A stretch of DNA of 64,000 bases from Cordylochernes scorpioides. Its lineage: Eukaryota; Arthropoda; Arachnida; Pseudoscorpiones; Chernetidae. Below, in pieces: positions 1 through 9,679 of the stretch. Made by a program: the position numbers and the translations under genes. The stretch lies in NCBI GenBank assembly GCA_030710605.1, contig CP092868.1, positions 33,049,363 to 33,113,362 of the forward strand, in the 5' to 3' direction. The notes under the pieces are model-generated. The model worked only from the letters and a program-made list of their open reading frames with translations. It did not search any database and was not told the DNA's origin. Every line of letters starts with the position of its first letter. The stretch's first letter is position 1.

Positions 1-347
1 ATTATTGTGGAAGAATGCAAACAAAAATCTCCACTTAATAATAAAGTATGCCTCTCACGGATTTCACCATAGTATGTAATAATTTCTTGTATTTGTAAAT
101 CATACGTACGGAATGTCTGCTCCCCTGGAATTTCTCCCCCTTTTCTCCCCCAACTTTACCTGTTTATATCTATAAAAGTCGAATTCTTTCCGCGCGCTTG
201 GTTATGTGAGGAGCGAAAATTCCCCTCTCAGCGTAGTTATTAAAGATTCTATTAATTAGATATAACTGTTATTATATCATTGTGGAAGGATGCAAACAAA
301 AAATCGCAACTTAATCATAAAATATGCCTCGAACGGATTTCCCCACA
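1..347 (+). repeat. Diverged direct repeat pair
   Basis: Positions 1-72 and 278-347 are diverged direct copies of one about 70-bp segment. Both contain 'attgtgga', a 'gcaaacaaaaa' core and an 'acggatttc' end. The spacing is about 277 bp. The nature of the repeat is unknown; it could be two ends of an old element or a local duplication. Confidence 0.55.
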
Positions 348-529
348 GGCTCTGTAAGAATTCCTCGTATTATTTTATTTCAACACCCAAAACGCGATAT
401 CCCGGCTAGGGATAATTGCGTCGATTTACATTTTTTTTTTTAAAACAGAAAACAGTTATAAACATATTATACAAGAAAAGGTAATCAAAATTTAAAAAAA
501 AAAAAAGAGAGAAACAATAATATATATTA

Positions 530-748
530 AGAACTTGAACCTTTCACGTTTGAAAGGTAATCATAAATATATTTACAAAAATAGTTAAACCTATGATAAT
601 TCTCTCTGCTATTTACAAATTGATATAGATCTACAACAATATTTATTGTCTGTTGTCTAGCGGTGAAGAAGAGTGGGCATTCCAGCAGTAGGTGTCTTGA
701 GTCCTGGAATTCGTTGCCACAATGACAGTTAGTCTTCAACCGCTCCAA
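530..748 (-). pseudogene. LINE reverse-transcriptase C-terminal relic
   Basis: The minus-strand frame reads about 73 residues ending at a stop near 527. It contains the cysteine-histidine pattern CHCG ... DSRHLLLECPLF, which is typical of the C-terminal tail of non-LTR retrotransposon ORF2 proteins after the reverse transcriptase. There is no true start: the first codon of the open stretch is TTG, and the upstream RT domain is absent, so this is a 5'-truncated insertion. The A/T-rich tract at about 430-510 may be the remains of the 3' tail. The family (Jockey/CR1-like) is inferred from the motif only. Confidence 0.6.
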
Positions 749-1148
749 TTTTTTTTTATAAAAATCCCTTTAAATTTCCATGGTTCGTTATAAACTGGGT
801 TTTATAAAAATTGGAGCGGAAAAATTTTGGAATTCCAAACGGGAAAAGGCTTTGAAATGTTTCATTTGTTTTAAGAAATAATTCATCCATTTTTGCATTA
901 GCAAATCGTATGTAGGGATTGTCTGCTCGCCTGAGACAACGTCCTCTCCTGTCGAACAGCGAATTTCTCTTTTTTTTTCCCCCAACTAGGAAGATGGTGT
1001 TTGATCAAATAAGTTTTTTTTTTTTTAACGGTTGTGCCTTTGTGTGATGATTGTCGCGAAAAATAAAGTTATAATTCTCTAGAAAGTTATAACACTCACT
1101 TTGGCTTCTCTATTCAAATGCAGTTTGGATTTTAGCTTTGCACATATA

Positions 1149-1794
1149 CACTCATGGACAAAACTTAAGGAAGTGAAAAATCTTTGATGTCACTGGTTGT
1201 CTTTTTTTTTTTTTTTTTTTAAGGAAACAGTGGCAATATTGTTCACACTTAGTTATCTCGTGTGTCTTCAATAAAGGTCACTGTAATATCTTACAGAGTT
1301 TTTGTCTGAATCCCAATATACAATGCTAAAAGGTACAACTTCCTTAAGTGTTGTCCATGAGTGTATATAGTGTCTTCAATAAAGGTTTCTGTAATATCTT
1401 TCAGAGTTATTGTCTGAATCCTGATATACAATGCTAAAAGGTACAACTTCCTTAAGTGTTGTCCATGAGTGTATATAGTGTCTTCAATAAAGGTTACTGT
1501 AATATCTTTCAGAGTTATTGTCTGAATCCCAATATACAATGCTAAAAGGTACAACTTCCTTAAGTGTTGTCCATGAGTGTATATAGTGTCTTCAATAAAG
1601 GTTTCTGTAATATCTTTCAGAGTTTTTGTCTGAATCCCAATATACAATGCTAAAAGGTACAACTTCCTTAAGTGTTGTCCATGAGTGTATATAGTGTCTT
1701 CAATAAAGGTTACTGTAATATCTTTCAGAGTTATTGTCTGAATCCTGATATACATGCTAAAAGGTACAACTTCCTTAGGTGTTGTCCGTGAGTG
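1149..1794 (+). mobile_element. TA-flanked MITE with 108-bp internal tandem array
   Basis: The element starts CACTCATGGACAAAACTTAA and ends in the inverted equivalent (...ttaggtgttgtccgtgagtg). TA lies on both sides, the Tc1/mariner target. The part from about 1,262 to 1,794 is five tandem copies of a 108-bp unit; unit starts at 1,262, 1,370, 1,478, 1,586 and 1,694 are exactly 108 apart. Because 108 is a multiple of three, a 154-residue minus-strand frame stays open by periodicity alone. The block B copy (29,327-29,517) has a single unit. Confidence 0.85.
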
Positions 1795-2394
1795 TATATA
1801 TAGGAAGGTTTAACGGGGACGTCGAAAACCAGATTTTTCAAAAACCAAATTTGATTTTAAGAATTTGAAAAATTCTTCGACTTTTGACTCGCGTTCTTAA
1901 ATAGATAATCGATTAATCTATTAATTATTATATTAGGATTATACTATGAAAGTTATATATAAACTTGTCAATTTTAAACCTGAGAGACGATGTAAGGTAC
2001 ATGTTATGCAAGCTAAAGATTCTTTAGTTGGCCAATGAGTCGACAAGATGGTACATACAGCCCCATCCATCCGTTTAACTCTCTCTCAGAACTATTTTTA
2101 TAAAAATCAATAATTCTCCCTCCACTGAGGAGTTAGTTCTTAACTGGGGTAATATGGCGACGGCCCTTGTCCACGCAGACGCATAAAATTTCATTCTTTT
2201 CCCCCATTTCTTTATTACTTCTTCTTTCTTCCTCTCCCATTTCTTTATAGGCAACCAAAAGGCTCCCTCTTTACTCACCCTCTATCGTCTTTCTCTTCTC
2301 CAAATTAATGTTTGATCATGTTTCTCAAAGTGATTTTTTTTTCAAATTGAAGTTTTTTTTTTTTTGCCTTTCAGTGGATGTCCAGCTCTACATA
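1795..2394. other. Unassigned AT-rich sequence
   Basis: The same sequence is present in block B (29,518-30,104). A lysine-rich minus-strand frame at 2,075-2,278 is only partly kept in block B (29,802-29,987). It has no recognisable domain and I do not call it a gene. Confidence 0.4.
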
Positions 2395-2710
2395 TATCGT
2401 TCATTCAGGTTCGAATCCTAGTTACGGCACCTTTTTCGGGCCCGAAAATCATACACTTTGTTTAATTAGCCCGTAAAAACCATATTCTCTCTCTACGACT
2501 TGCCCCTGGATCTGCAGGCCTGGCTCTTCGGCGTCGGCCTCCATCCCGAGGCAATAAATATCACAAGTGTGGCGAAGGCTACCATCTACAAGTACCATCT
2601 TGGTCTTGAGTTGGGTAATGCCAGCCATCACCTCGACCTGCCCACTCTGTGGGAAAGAACTCTCGCAGTCCATCGGTGGCGGAGTCTTTCTCGCGGTGGG
2701 CGTCACCTTG
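2395..2710 (+). repeat. GC-richer dispersed repeat with tRNA-like B box
   Basis: A B-box-like 'ggttcgaatcc' at about 2,408 is followed by a GC-richer segment (2,495-2,710) that is open in several frames on both strands. One plus frame has a CPLCGKE motif. In block B the same segment occurs twice (30,105-30,440 and 30,612-30,760), so it behaves as a repeat. It may be a tRNA-derived SINE or the 3' end of a LINE; I cannot decide which. Confidence 0.5.
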
Positions 2711-3207
2711 TATATATTTATATATATGTATATTTATCAATTATTTTATCTATTTATTCATTTCATTTATTCATTTTATGTAATTAACCTTATATAATCT
2801 TATATGGACGTTATAATAAATCAGTTTCAATCTCTCTCTCTCTCTACATGTCTCTCGTGTTAAGGTATCGATTGTACTGCTAGTTAGTATAATCTGTTGT
2901 TTGCCGACTTGAAAAGGTCAAATGTCAATTGAATCAAGGAAATTGTCCCATTAGTTTAATTACGACTAGGATTGATCCACAATTCTTCGTCTCTCTGTCT
3001 GTCTATTGAAAATGTTTACTCTGGCTTATAGGAGACAAATGAGTTTCTGTTTAGCTCTTCAATAAAAGCGTATAACTCTTGATCGAATCTTCCTTTTCTG
3101 TTTTTTGTTGTGTTTGTACTTTTTTTTTTTGGAAGTCACGCGTGTGTTTCGGAATACTTCTTTTTTTTTTTTACTTTGACTTGCTTGCTTGTTCCAAAAT
3201 CACTTTA
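2711..3207. other. Unassigned AT-rich sequence
   Basis: It holds TA-rich and CT-rich microsatellite tracts and poly-T runs. The same sequence lies in block B at about 30,760-31,230. I see no gene. Confidence 0.4.
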
Positions 3208-3365
3208 TTAGGTACCACTCAAAAAGAGCAATCTAGGTTATGATATTTTCAACAATGAATAATATATGAAGGTTATTCACATATTAAACAAAAATGTTAA
3301 CGTGGGATTCAATCCCGGTTCATGGCTGTCGGGAATCGAGGGGTGTTACCTACTCGTCCACCGAC
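3208..3365 (-). mobile_element. tRNA-derived SINE, family 2
   Basis: On the minus strand this reads a tRNA-like head beginning gtcggtggacgagtaggtaa, then a B box 'gggattgaatccc', then an AT-rich body with a small 'gaataacctt' inverted motif, and it ends near 'ggtacc'. Related copies lie at 31,232-31,388 and 63,424-63,577, all on the minus strand. The tRNA-like A and B boxes in order support a Pol III SINE. Confidence 0.7.
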
Positions 3366-3644
3366 TATTTCTTTACTTCGTCTAGCTGATTTTTCTTGTT
3401 CGGTGTATAATGATGATTCTCTTCGTTTAGGCTTCATCTTCGAATTCTTGTAAGTTTGTTCATACCATAATTACGGTGTGTTGAAAGTGAAAAATAACTA
3501 AATTATTTATTTTTTACCTTTTTATTGCTGGATGGCCAATTTCACTTTCAAGTAATATTTTGATTCGTTCTTGTAGCCAATTTGACAGCACAATGAAAGC
3601 ATCGTCAGCAAAAAGAGATCAAAGGAAAGTTATTATCATTATTA

Positions 3645-3822
3645 CAGTAGAACCTCCATGAGAGAACACTCTCACTAGAGGACACCTCTCTACAAAAGAC
3701 AGTTTTCATTCGCAAAATGATCATTTTTACTATTTAGCAACTCTCTGGTAAGAGAACACCTCTCCCTAAAGGACACTTTAGCTCTGCAATTAGGTGTTGT
3801 CCTTTACAAGGAGGTTCTACTG
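3645..3822 (+). mobile_element. TA-flanked MITE with pogo-like CAGTAGAACCTCC ends
   Basis: It starts CAGTAGAACCTCC, ends GGAGGTTCTACTG, and is flanked by TA on both sides (178 bp). Internally it has two halves rich in 'gagaacact' and 'aggacac' motifs. CAGT-type ends with a TA target are typical of pogo/Tigger-derived MITEs. There is no coding capacity. The block B copy is at 31,668-31,845. Confidence 0.8.
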
Positions 3823-4310
3823 TATTATTATTTGCGAAAGAACCCATCTCTTGTAGGATCTCAGAATGTTACGGCCTTTTTCAGGTAGAAGCTTTTGTTT
3901 TGAACGTGAACAGACATTCTGGTTAATCAAGAAAGAAGAGAAGGTCTTCAATGGAATCTTTCTTTTTTTTTTTTTCTTAACCTCTATGTCACTTCCACGA
4001 ACGTGCGCTCGCATGTTCTGGTCAAAAATTGACCGTAGCTTTCCTTCACTCTTTTTTTTTTTTTTTTTTTTTTTTCTTGTCAAATCTTTCTCCTTTGTGT
4101 GTTTTCATCTTTTTTTTTCCTGTTTTTTTTTTTCGGCCAGAAATACACTTGGTTCTCTTTGTCGACAAAATGGTATTGTCGAAGACGATTAAGCAAACCT
4201 GACTTGTCATATATTACTGCAACCTTTGCCATCAGCTCTTTTAGAACAGAACATTTTATCTTCTATCTCTTTGTTATTGTGAATATTTTATATCATTTGT
4301 ATGATCTTAC
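3823..4310. other. Poly-T-rich unassigned stretch
   Basis: It is dominated by long T runs and holds no credible gene. The open frames here are lysine or phenylalanine runs read from poly-A/T. Block B has an extra about 0.2-kb insertion at the equivalent of about 3,860 (see 31,883-32,067). Confidence 0.4.
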
Positions 4311-4420
4311 ATTTTCACATGTGTAGACATGTGGTGCACTTACAGTAAAACACAGTCACCTACTTCTACCCACCATGTTTATCATGGCCTGTACATCGTG
4401 TTTTAGGGATAATTAAAAGA
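4311..4420 (+). mobile_element. SINE family 1, 3' half only
   Basis: It carries the family-1 tail motifs in order: 'cacatgtgtagacatgtgg', 'cacttacagtaaaa', 'ctacccaccatg' and 'agggata' followed by A-rich sequence. The tRNA head is missing. The block B copy is at 32,540-32,658. Confidence 0.75.
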
Positions 4421-4778
4421 AAATATTACAAGGATAATACACTTCCTATATTTTTCATCTTTTGGTTATATATAATTTAAGCATATTTCTTTGTCAATAT
4501 CTCTTTGGCGATTTTGGCATATTTTATCAGGCCCTGATGAAGTGGATCGCATGGTGTCAGACTTACTACTGATATTCCACACCTAGTTTGATAATACACT
4601 GCCAGGAAAGTGTATTCGGGGAAAAACTTGTGTGTTTATTTGAGTGTCAATAGAAATTGTTTTTGTAGTTTACGTCGTATTTCGGTATTATAGATGCCGT
4701 CTATTTTGACGGGAGAGGCGACCATATTCTTATAGATCTCTATCTATCCTCCGGGGCAATGACACATACACATATATA

Positions 4779-4953
4779 CAGTAAGAACCTCCAAGAGAGG
4801 ACAATCGCGCTAGAGGACACCTCTCTACAAAGGGACAGTTTTCATTTGCAAATTACCATTTTACTATTTAACAACTCTCCGGTAAGAGGACAATCTCCCC
4901 TAAAGGACATTTTGGCTCTGCAATTTGGTGTCCTTTACAAGAAGGTTCTACTG
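4779..4953 (+). mobile_element. TA-flanked MITE with CAGTA-type ends
   Basis: This is a second member of the family at 3,645. It starts CAGTAAGAACCTCC, ends GAAGGTTCTACTG, and is flanked by TA. The block B counterpart is at 33,014-33,188. Confidence 0.8.
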
Positions 4954-5041
4954 TATATATAAAAATAAAGTCTTGAAAAATAACGCATAAAACATGCGCG
5001 TTTCGGATTGTTGTCCCTGCGTGGTGCAGGCTGTGAGAGCA

Positions 5042-5410
5042 AAAGTAAACAAAAAAAAAATGGCTATGCTATCTTGTGAGTGGAAAGTTTTTAACTGCTG
5101 CTAATTTACCCCCCTCCGGTGTGTGGTTGCAAGATGATGAAGTAAAAAATTACTCCCATCCTTTTCTACAACCAGGAGGCCGCAGATTACGTAAAAAAAG
5201 AGGATGACGGCCTTCTGGGTGGTTATTCGATCCAACATGTCTTCTAGTGGTGGTGGTGTCTTGTCCATGGAGCAGATCGCGCCGTGCACCCTTATCACAA
5301 TACCGGCCAACCGGGGTGTCTTGTTCGTATGGATGTCTTCTTCTGGATTGATGTCTGCTATATAGAGGGCTGTAGATCAGATAGGTCCATGCACCCTGAT
5401 CAAGTATTTT
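5042..5410 (-). repeat. Unassigned, possibly once-coding repeat
   Basis: A minus-strand frame (5,101-5,310) includes IVIRVHGAICSMDKTPPP and a hydrophobic stretch. Block B keeps the frame (33,380-33,592) and duplicates about 106 bp of it in tandem. I recognise no domain. The similarity between copies reflects the block duplication, so it is not independent evidence of coding. It may be a fragment of an old element. Confidence 0.3.
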
Positions 5411-5442
5411 CTATTTATTTGTTTATCCCCCCCTCCCCCCCA

Positions 5443-5741
5443 TAAGAGAACATAACAAGAAATTATAAAGATTAACTAAAACATTTACATATCGACTAGC
5501 GCTCCATATTTCTATTATAATTGGAACTAATTCGCGCGTTGTTTTTATTATTATTGTTTTTTTTTTTCATTTTACAACAAACATCCTACTGCCCTTACTG
5601 AGATGAATATATATATTTATATTTTTAAATATTGGTAAAATAAATGATATTTTGATCCAATATATTCCATTTTATTTAAAGATTTATTTATGGATTGCTC
5701 TATTTTCAAAACGATATATTTATATATAAATTGGAAGAGCC
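5443..5741. other. AT-rich stretch with empty Helitron site
   Basis: The block B Helitron (34,053-34,565) maps exactly between 5,718 and 5,719 here, so this is the unoccupied target. At about 5,633-5,720 it also carries a solo arm of the foldback found at 6,915-7,150. Confidence 0.7.
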
Positions 5742-5790
5742 TGACTCATCAGTAGTGAACCCTCCAGCGGTTTCGCCAGTTTAATCTACC
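5742..5790 (-). repeat. Short repeat with CTGGCGAAAC...CTGATGA core
   Basis: On the minus strand it reads CTGGC-GAAAC, then about 20 nt, then CTGATGA-GTCAG. Other copies are at 25,826-25,880 (plus), 34,578-34,628 (minus) and about 63,785-63,830 (plus), and another begins at 63,972. The outer CTGGC/GTCAG arms can pair, and in other copies the second arm is GCCAG, which also pairs. The function is unknown. Confidence 0.5.
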
Positions 5791-6130
5791 AGGATCTAAT
5801 ATTGACCATTGGACTGTAGTTCTATCTTCCCTTATCAATAGGTGAAATATACCGTTTAAACAGTAAAGAAACTCGCTGGTTACCTTTTGTAGTTTTATTT
5901 TTTCTCTATGTGAACTTTAAATAAGGGATATTTTTGTGAAAGCGATATCCTTTATAAGCTTCTTTGCCTAAAAGCTTCTTTTTTTTTAAGAAATTGATCC
6001 GCCTTCTGCCGATATGTTCCTCTATCTAAGTGGCGTTCTCACCTACTTTGACAATCGACATTTGATTTACTGACATTAGTTACATAGGTGCATGGTATAC
6101 ATTATTATTAGTACAGTGATGATGTGGAAG

Positions 6131-6372
6131 GTGGTCGGTAGAAGGCTTGTCTAAACCGTTGGTTTTCGTCCGCTACGACCCGGGTTCGAATCCCGCATTG
6201 GGTACTTTTTTTTCTGATAAAAAACAAAAAAATGCTCCAATGACTCCCAATTCTTATAAAAGCCCAACTCCATCAGCGAGTGCAAATAACCAAACGGGGA
6301 TCTGGCACAGTCCAAGGACACTTTTTGGCTCTGCATTTAGGTGTCCTTTACAGGGAGGGTCCTACTGTAGTA
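6131..6372 (+). mobile_element. SINE family 1 head fused to a half MITE
   Basis: From 6,131 it has the SINE head (A-box region, then 'gggttcgaatcccgcattgg') and body down to 'gatctggcac' at about 6,308. It then runs directly into the right half of the CAGTAGAACC MITE ('aaggacactttttggctctg ... ggtcctactgta'). The usual SINE tail is absent. The same junction is kept in block B (34,989-35,221), so the fusion predates the divergence of the two blocks. Confidence 0.75.
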
Positions 6373-6914
6373 AAGTTTTTACTAGGGTGATAAAAAAAAA
6401 GGTATTGTGTTCCAATGCTTGTTTAAATGGACAGATGCCTCTTTTAGTAAAAAGAGATATATGTTAAGAGAGGTGAAGCTATAAACACGAGAATTTACAA
6501 TTCTATACATTCGAGGAGACTACCCCAACGCCACAAGAGTCCTCGTCCAGATGATCAGAAAGTCTTCGGTATCTACGAATCACCTCAAGGTAGCAGTAGA
6601 TCACCAACTACCCATCCTGCTATATAGTAGTTCCTTAGTGAACTAGTTTACTAAGTATTTCCTGGTAGACTGCTGTCACTACAAGTTAGACGAGCTATTT
6701 GAAGCGTCAAGGAAGAAATATCTACAACTACCCGTACTCTGTGTCGGCCGGTTTTCCTTGACTGTCGTTGCCAGCTGTCGGCAGCACTTTGTCAAAATTC
6801 GACAATGTTTTCTTTAAGCTCTTTGAATACTTTCATTCTGATGAAATGTTTCCTTTTTTTTTTTTTTTTTTTTACAAATACAAGGTTGTCCCAAATCTCG
6901 TTAACATATTATGA
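6373..6914. other. Unassigned sequence
   Basis: Nothing recognisable apart from poly-T. The equivalent of about 6,636 is the empty site of a 71-bp LINE insertion in block B (35,491-35,561). Confidence 0.4.
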
Positions 6915-7150
6915 TTTATTTTTAATTAAAAATACATATATTGGATCAAAATATCATTTATTTTACAAATATTTCTGTTGGCTGAACGCCAACCTTTATC
7001 AAGGTGTTATAACATTTTAAAGTATGCCGTTTATAATGTATGTCGGTTATAATACCTTGATAAAGGTTGGCGTTCAACCAACTGAAATATTGGTAAAATA
7101 AAATGATATTTTGATCTAATATATACCTTTTTAATTAAAGATTTATTTAT
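6915..7150. mobile_element. Foldback element with ~85-bp inverted arms
   Basis: The arms share 'atattggatcaaaatatc', 'ttggctgaacgccaac' and 'ctttatcaaggtgttata' in inverted order around a short spacer near 7,020-7,050, so the whole can fold into a long hairpin. The right arm contains a hairpin (GGTTG/CAACC) followed by CTGAAA, a layout like the Penelope-type hammerhead pieces elsewhere, but too degenerate to call. The block B copy is at 35,850-36,085. Confidence 0.75.
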
Positions 7151-7174
7151 GGATTGCTCAAAACAAAATTATTA

Positions 7175-7448
7175 CACCTATCCCCCGATTTACACGGTAC
7201 TTGTTTTACACGTTTTCGCTTTTACACGGTTTTCCAAATAAGTTTTTTTTTATTTTTTTTTTATCGCACTATACTAAATGCTACTGTGATTGAACACATG
7301 CGCTGTGTACACATCTCACGAGGAATCCCGAGCTTTATGTGCTGACTACATATTTTAACCTGTCAATGCATTTTATTTTATTTCTGTGTACACCTATCCC
7401 CCGATTTTTCTCAGGAACGTATCTACCGTGTAAATCGGAGGATAGGTG
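7175..7448. mobile_element. TA-flanked MITE with CACCTATCCCCCG ends
   Basis: It starts CACCTATCCCCCGATTTACA and ends with the inverted complement, TGTAAATCGGAGGATAGGTG, between TA dinucleotides. An internal partial copy of the terminus lies at about 7,390. It is non-coding. The block B copy is at 36,115-36,388. Confidence 0.85.
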
Positions 7449-7559
7449 TATTTATATTTTGCAAGTGTTTACGAACTTTTGAACAACTTTGTAATTCTGA
7501 AACTTGACCCACATGCTGTTTGGTCACCCTTGATATAGAACATCAGAGATTAAATTATT

Positions 7560-7640
7560 CTTCTATGTCTATTCCCCCTGAGAAAGAGTGACAGCGAATC
7601 GCAGAAACGTTGAGAATTAAATAAACAATTGGTTGATATA
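7560..7640 (+). mobile_element. Penelope-like terminal fragment (hammerhead-like remnant)
   Basis: It contains CCTGAGAAAG, a short hairpin (GCGAATCGC), then GAAACGTTGAGAATTAAATA. That order (CTGA..., stem, GAAACGTY, A-rich) matches the ribozyme-bearing ends of Penelope-like elements, but the conserved core is eroded. The block B copy is at about 36,500-36,575. Confidence 0.4.
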
Positions 7641-7743
7641 GCTAAATTTCTTTCCAAACCCAACTTCCAACAAATGATGATCTTCAAAATTTACAATTCA
7701 GTGATGGAATATTTACAGTTGTTCTCAGGAAGGGAGGTTCCTC

Positions 7744-8773
7744 CATCTTTTCCTCCTCCAGACAAGGACAGATCTCTCAGTTTAATGTTGAGATGATACT
7801 TATAGAGACATGTCTTTGTAGATGCCAGGAGTCCTCCTCCAGACAAGGACAGGATCTCTCAGTTCAATGTTGAGATAGAACTTATAGAGACATGTCTTGG
7901 TAGATGCCAGGAGTCCTCCTCCAGACAAGGACAGGATCTCTCAGTTCAATGTTGAGATGATACTTATAGAGACATGTCTTGGTAGATGCCAGGAGTCCTC
8001 CTCCAGACAAGGACAGGATCTCTCAGTTCAATGTTGAGATGATACTTATAGAGACATGTCTTGGTAGATGCCAGGAGTCCTCCTCCAGACAAGGACAGGA
8101 TCTCTCAGTTCAATGTTGAGATAGAACTTATAGAGACATGTCTTGGTAGATGCCAGGAGTCCTCCTCCAGACAAGGACAGGATCTCTCAGTTCAATGTTA
8201 AGATAATACTTATAGAGACATGTCTTGGTAGATGCCAGGAGTCCTCCTCCAGACAAGGACAGGATCTCTCAGTTCAATGTTGAGATAGAACTTATAGAGA
8301 CATGTCTTGGTAGATACCAGGAGTCCTCCTCCAGACAAGGACAGGATCTCTCAGTTCAATGTTGAGATAGAACTTATAGAGACATGTCTTGGTAGATACC
8401 AGGAGTCCTCCTTCAGACAAGGACAGGATCTCTCAGTTCAATGTTGAGATAATACTTATATACTTATAGAGACATGTCTTGGTAGATACCAGGAGTCCTC
8501 CTCCAGACAAGGACAGGATCTCTCAGTTCAATGTTGAGATAGAACTTATAGAGACATGTCTTGGTAGATACCAGGAGTCCTCCTCCAGACAAGGACAGGA
8601 TCTCTCAGTTCAATGTTGAGATAATACTTATAGAGACATGTCTTGGTAGATACCAGGAGTCCTCCTTCAGACAAGGACAGGATCTCTCAGTTCAATGTTG
8701 AGATAATACTTATAGAGACATGTCTTGGTAGACGCCAGGAGTCCTCCTCCAGACAAGGACAGGATCTCTCAGT

Positions 8774-8778
<5 letters not shown>
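7744..8778 (+). repeat. 82-bp minisatellite, about 12-13 units
   Basis: Unit starts ('ccaggagtcctcc') at 7,825, 7,907, 7,989 and onward are 82 bp apart. Each unit carries 'agacaaggacaggatctctc' and 'agagacatgtcttggtagat'. Units differ mainly at one short variable block (gatgatac, gatagaac or gataatac), and one near 8,455 has a small internal slippage. Block B has a single unit (36,650-36,745), so the array grew in the A haplotype or shrank in B. Confidence 0.95.

Positions 8779-8817
<39 letters not shown>
8779..8817. repeat. (GT)n microsatellite
   Basis: A run of GT dinucleotides interrupts the last 82-bp unit. It is absent from block B. Confidence 0.95.
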
Positions 8818-8818
<1 letters not shown>

Positions 8819-8847
8819 TGTGTTGAGATAGAACTTATATATTTCTT

Positions 8848-8892
8848 ATTTTTCTAGACGTTTCGGTAAATACCTTTGTCAGGGATGAAAAT
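8848..8892 (-). ncRNA. Hammerhead-like ribozyme relic (Penelope type)
   Basis: On the minus strand it reads CTGACAA, a stem II of GGT/ACC, GAA, a palindromic ACGT and then C. A normal hammerhead core is CTGANGA, so the invariant G is A here and activity is unlikely. The outer stem I is better kept in the block B copy (37,014-37,057). Confidence 0.45.
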
Positions 8893-9351
8893 GACACGTT
8901 AAAGGACAAAAAAAATCCAAAGATATTCAAACACGTTATTCATTGCGTCATTGCGCGTCACGCAATTTAAATAGACAAAAAGTATATAATTGAAGTATTC
9001 AATAGATAGGATAAGAAGCCCCCTATTAACGAAAGACATTGTTTTATACTTTCAAACGTACTATGTAAATGTATATAAATGTATAATGGTTATAATTGTA
9101 GTATAATAGTTAGTATGTAAATAGAAGTAACTGGGGCACAGATTGCTTCTCTGTCTTAGGAGTAGAACCCTTTTACTATGCGCCTTTATTATTATTTCAA
9201 TTTTCCTGTCTCGAATTCTTCCTTTATTTTCTTCTCTCCAATGTCTATATACAAATACATGGATGTTATGCGGATACACAACATTCTACCAATGTATTTA
9301 GCGGTACAAAAAACAACTAAACGTTGATTTAGATTTATTACATAATATTTG

Positions 9352-9667
9352 GGGGGTCGGTGGAAGGCTGGTTAAACCGTTCGGTTTTCGACCACTACGA
9401 CCCGGGTTCGATTCCCGTATTGGACACTTTTTCTGTTTAAAAAAAAAAAAAATGCTCCAATGGCCCCCCGATTATTGCAAAAGTCCAACCCCACCAGCGA
9501 GTGCAAGTAACCAAACGGGGCTCTGGTACATTTGTAAGTGCAAAGTCGAACTGCTTTCACATGTGTAGACATGTGGTGCGCTTACAATAAAAAGCAGTCG
9601 CTAACTACCCACCATGATTATCATGGCCTGTACCACGTGTACTAGGGATAAGCAAAAAAAAAAAAAA
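9352..9667 (+). mobile_element. SINE family 1, full length, block A only
   Basis: It has a tRNA-like head (ggggtcggtggaaggctggt, B box 'gggttcgattccc'), a body with 'aatgctccaatggcccc' and 'accaaacggggctctgg', a tail 'cacatgtgtagacatgtgg ... ccacgtgtactagggataag', then poly-A. An 11-12-bp target duplication 'cataatatttg' flanks it (9,341-9,351 and 9,669-9,679). Block B has the empty site at about 37,507. It was moved by LINE machinery, as is usual for SINEs. Confidence 0.9.
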
Positions 9668-9679
9668 ACATAATATTTG

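Larger units (their letters stand above)
1..1004. other. Left single-copy flank
   Basis: This stretch has no counterpart in block B, because the right-hand contig begins at the equivalent of about 1,006. It is AT-rich with homopolymer runs. It holds a direct repeat pair at its left end and a minus-strand LINE relic at 530-748. I see no other gene, RNA or promoter in it. Confidence 0.6.

Noticed and set aside
1291-1755. 154-residue minus-strand protein
   Set aside because: 36-residue period equals the 108-bp tandem unit of a MITE; the single-unit copy in block B has no such frame.
2449-2706. Zinc-finger-like CPLCGKE frame as a gene
   Set aside because: Three overlapping frames on both strands are open, the segment is a repeat with an extra copy in block B, and no second finger follows.
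3817-4192. Lysine-rich and phenylalanine-rich small proteins
   Set aside because: Opposite-strand readings of poly-A/T tracts.
5742-5790. Functional type II hammerhead
   Set aside because: Only about 19 nt separate GAAA and CTGATGA, which leaves no room for both stem III and stem I; kept only as a curious repeat.
6147-6467. 106-residue protein starting MSKPLVFVRYDPG
   Set aside because: It is the translation of the SINE head; the same peptide style recurs at every SINE copy.
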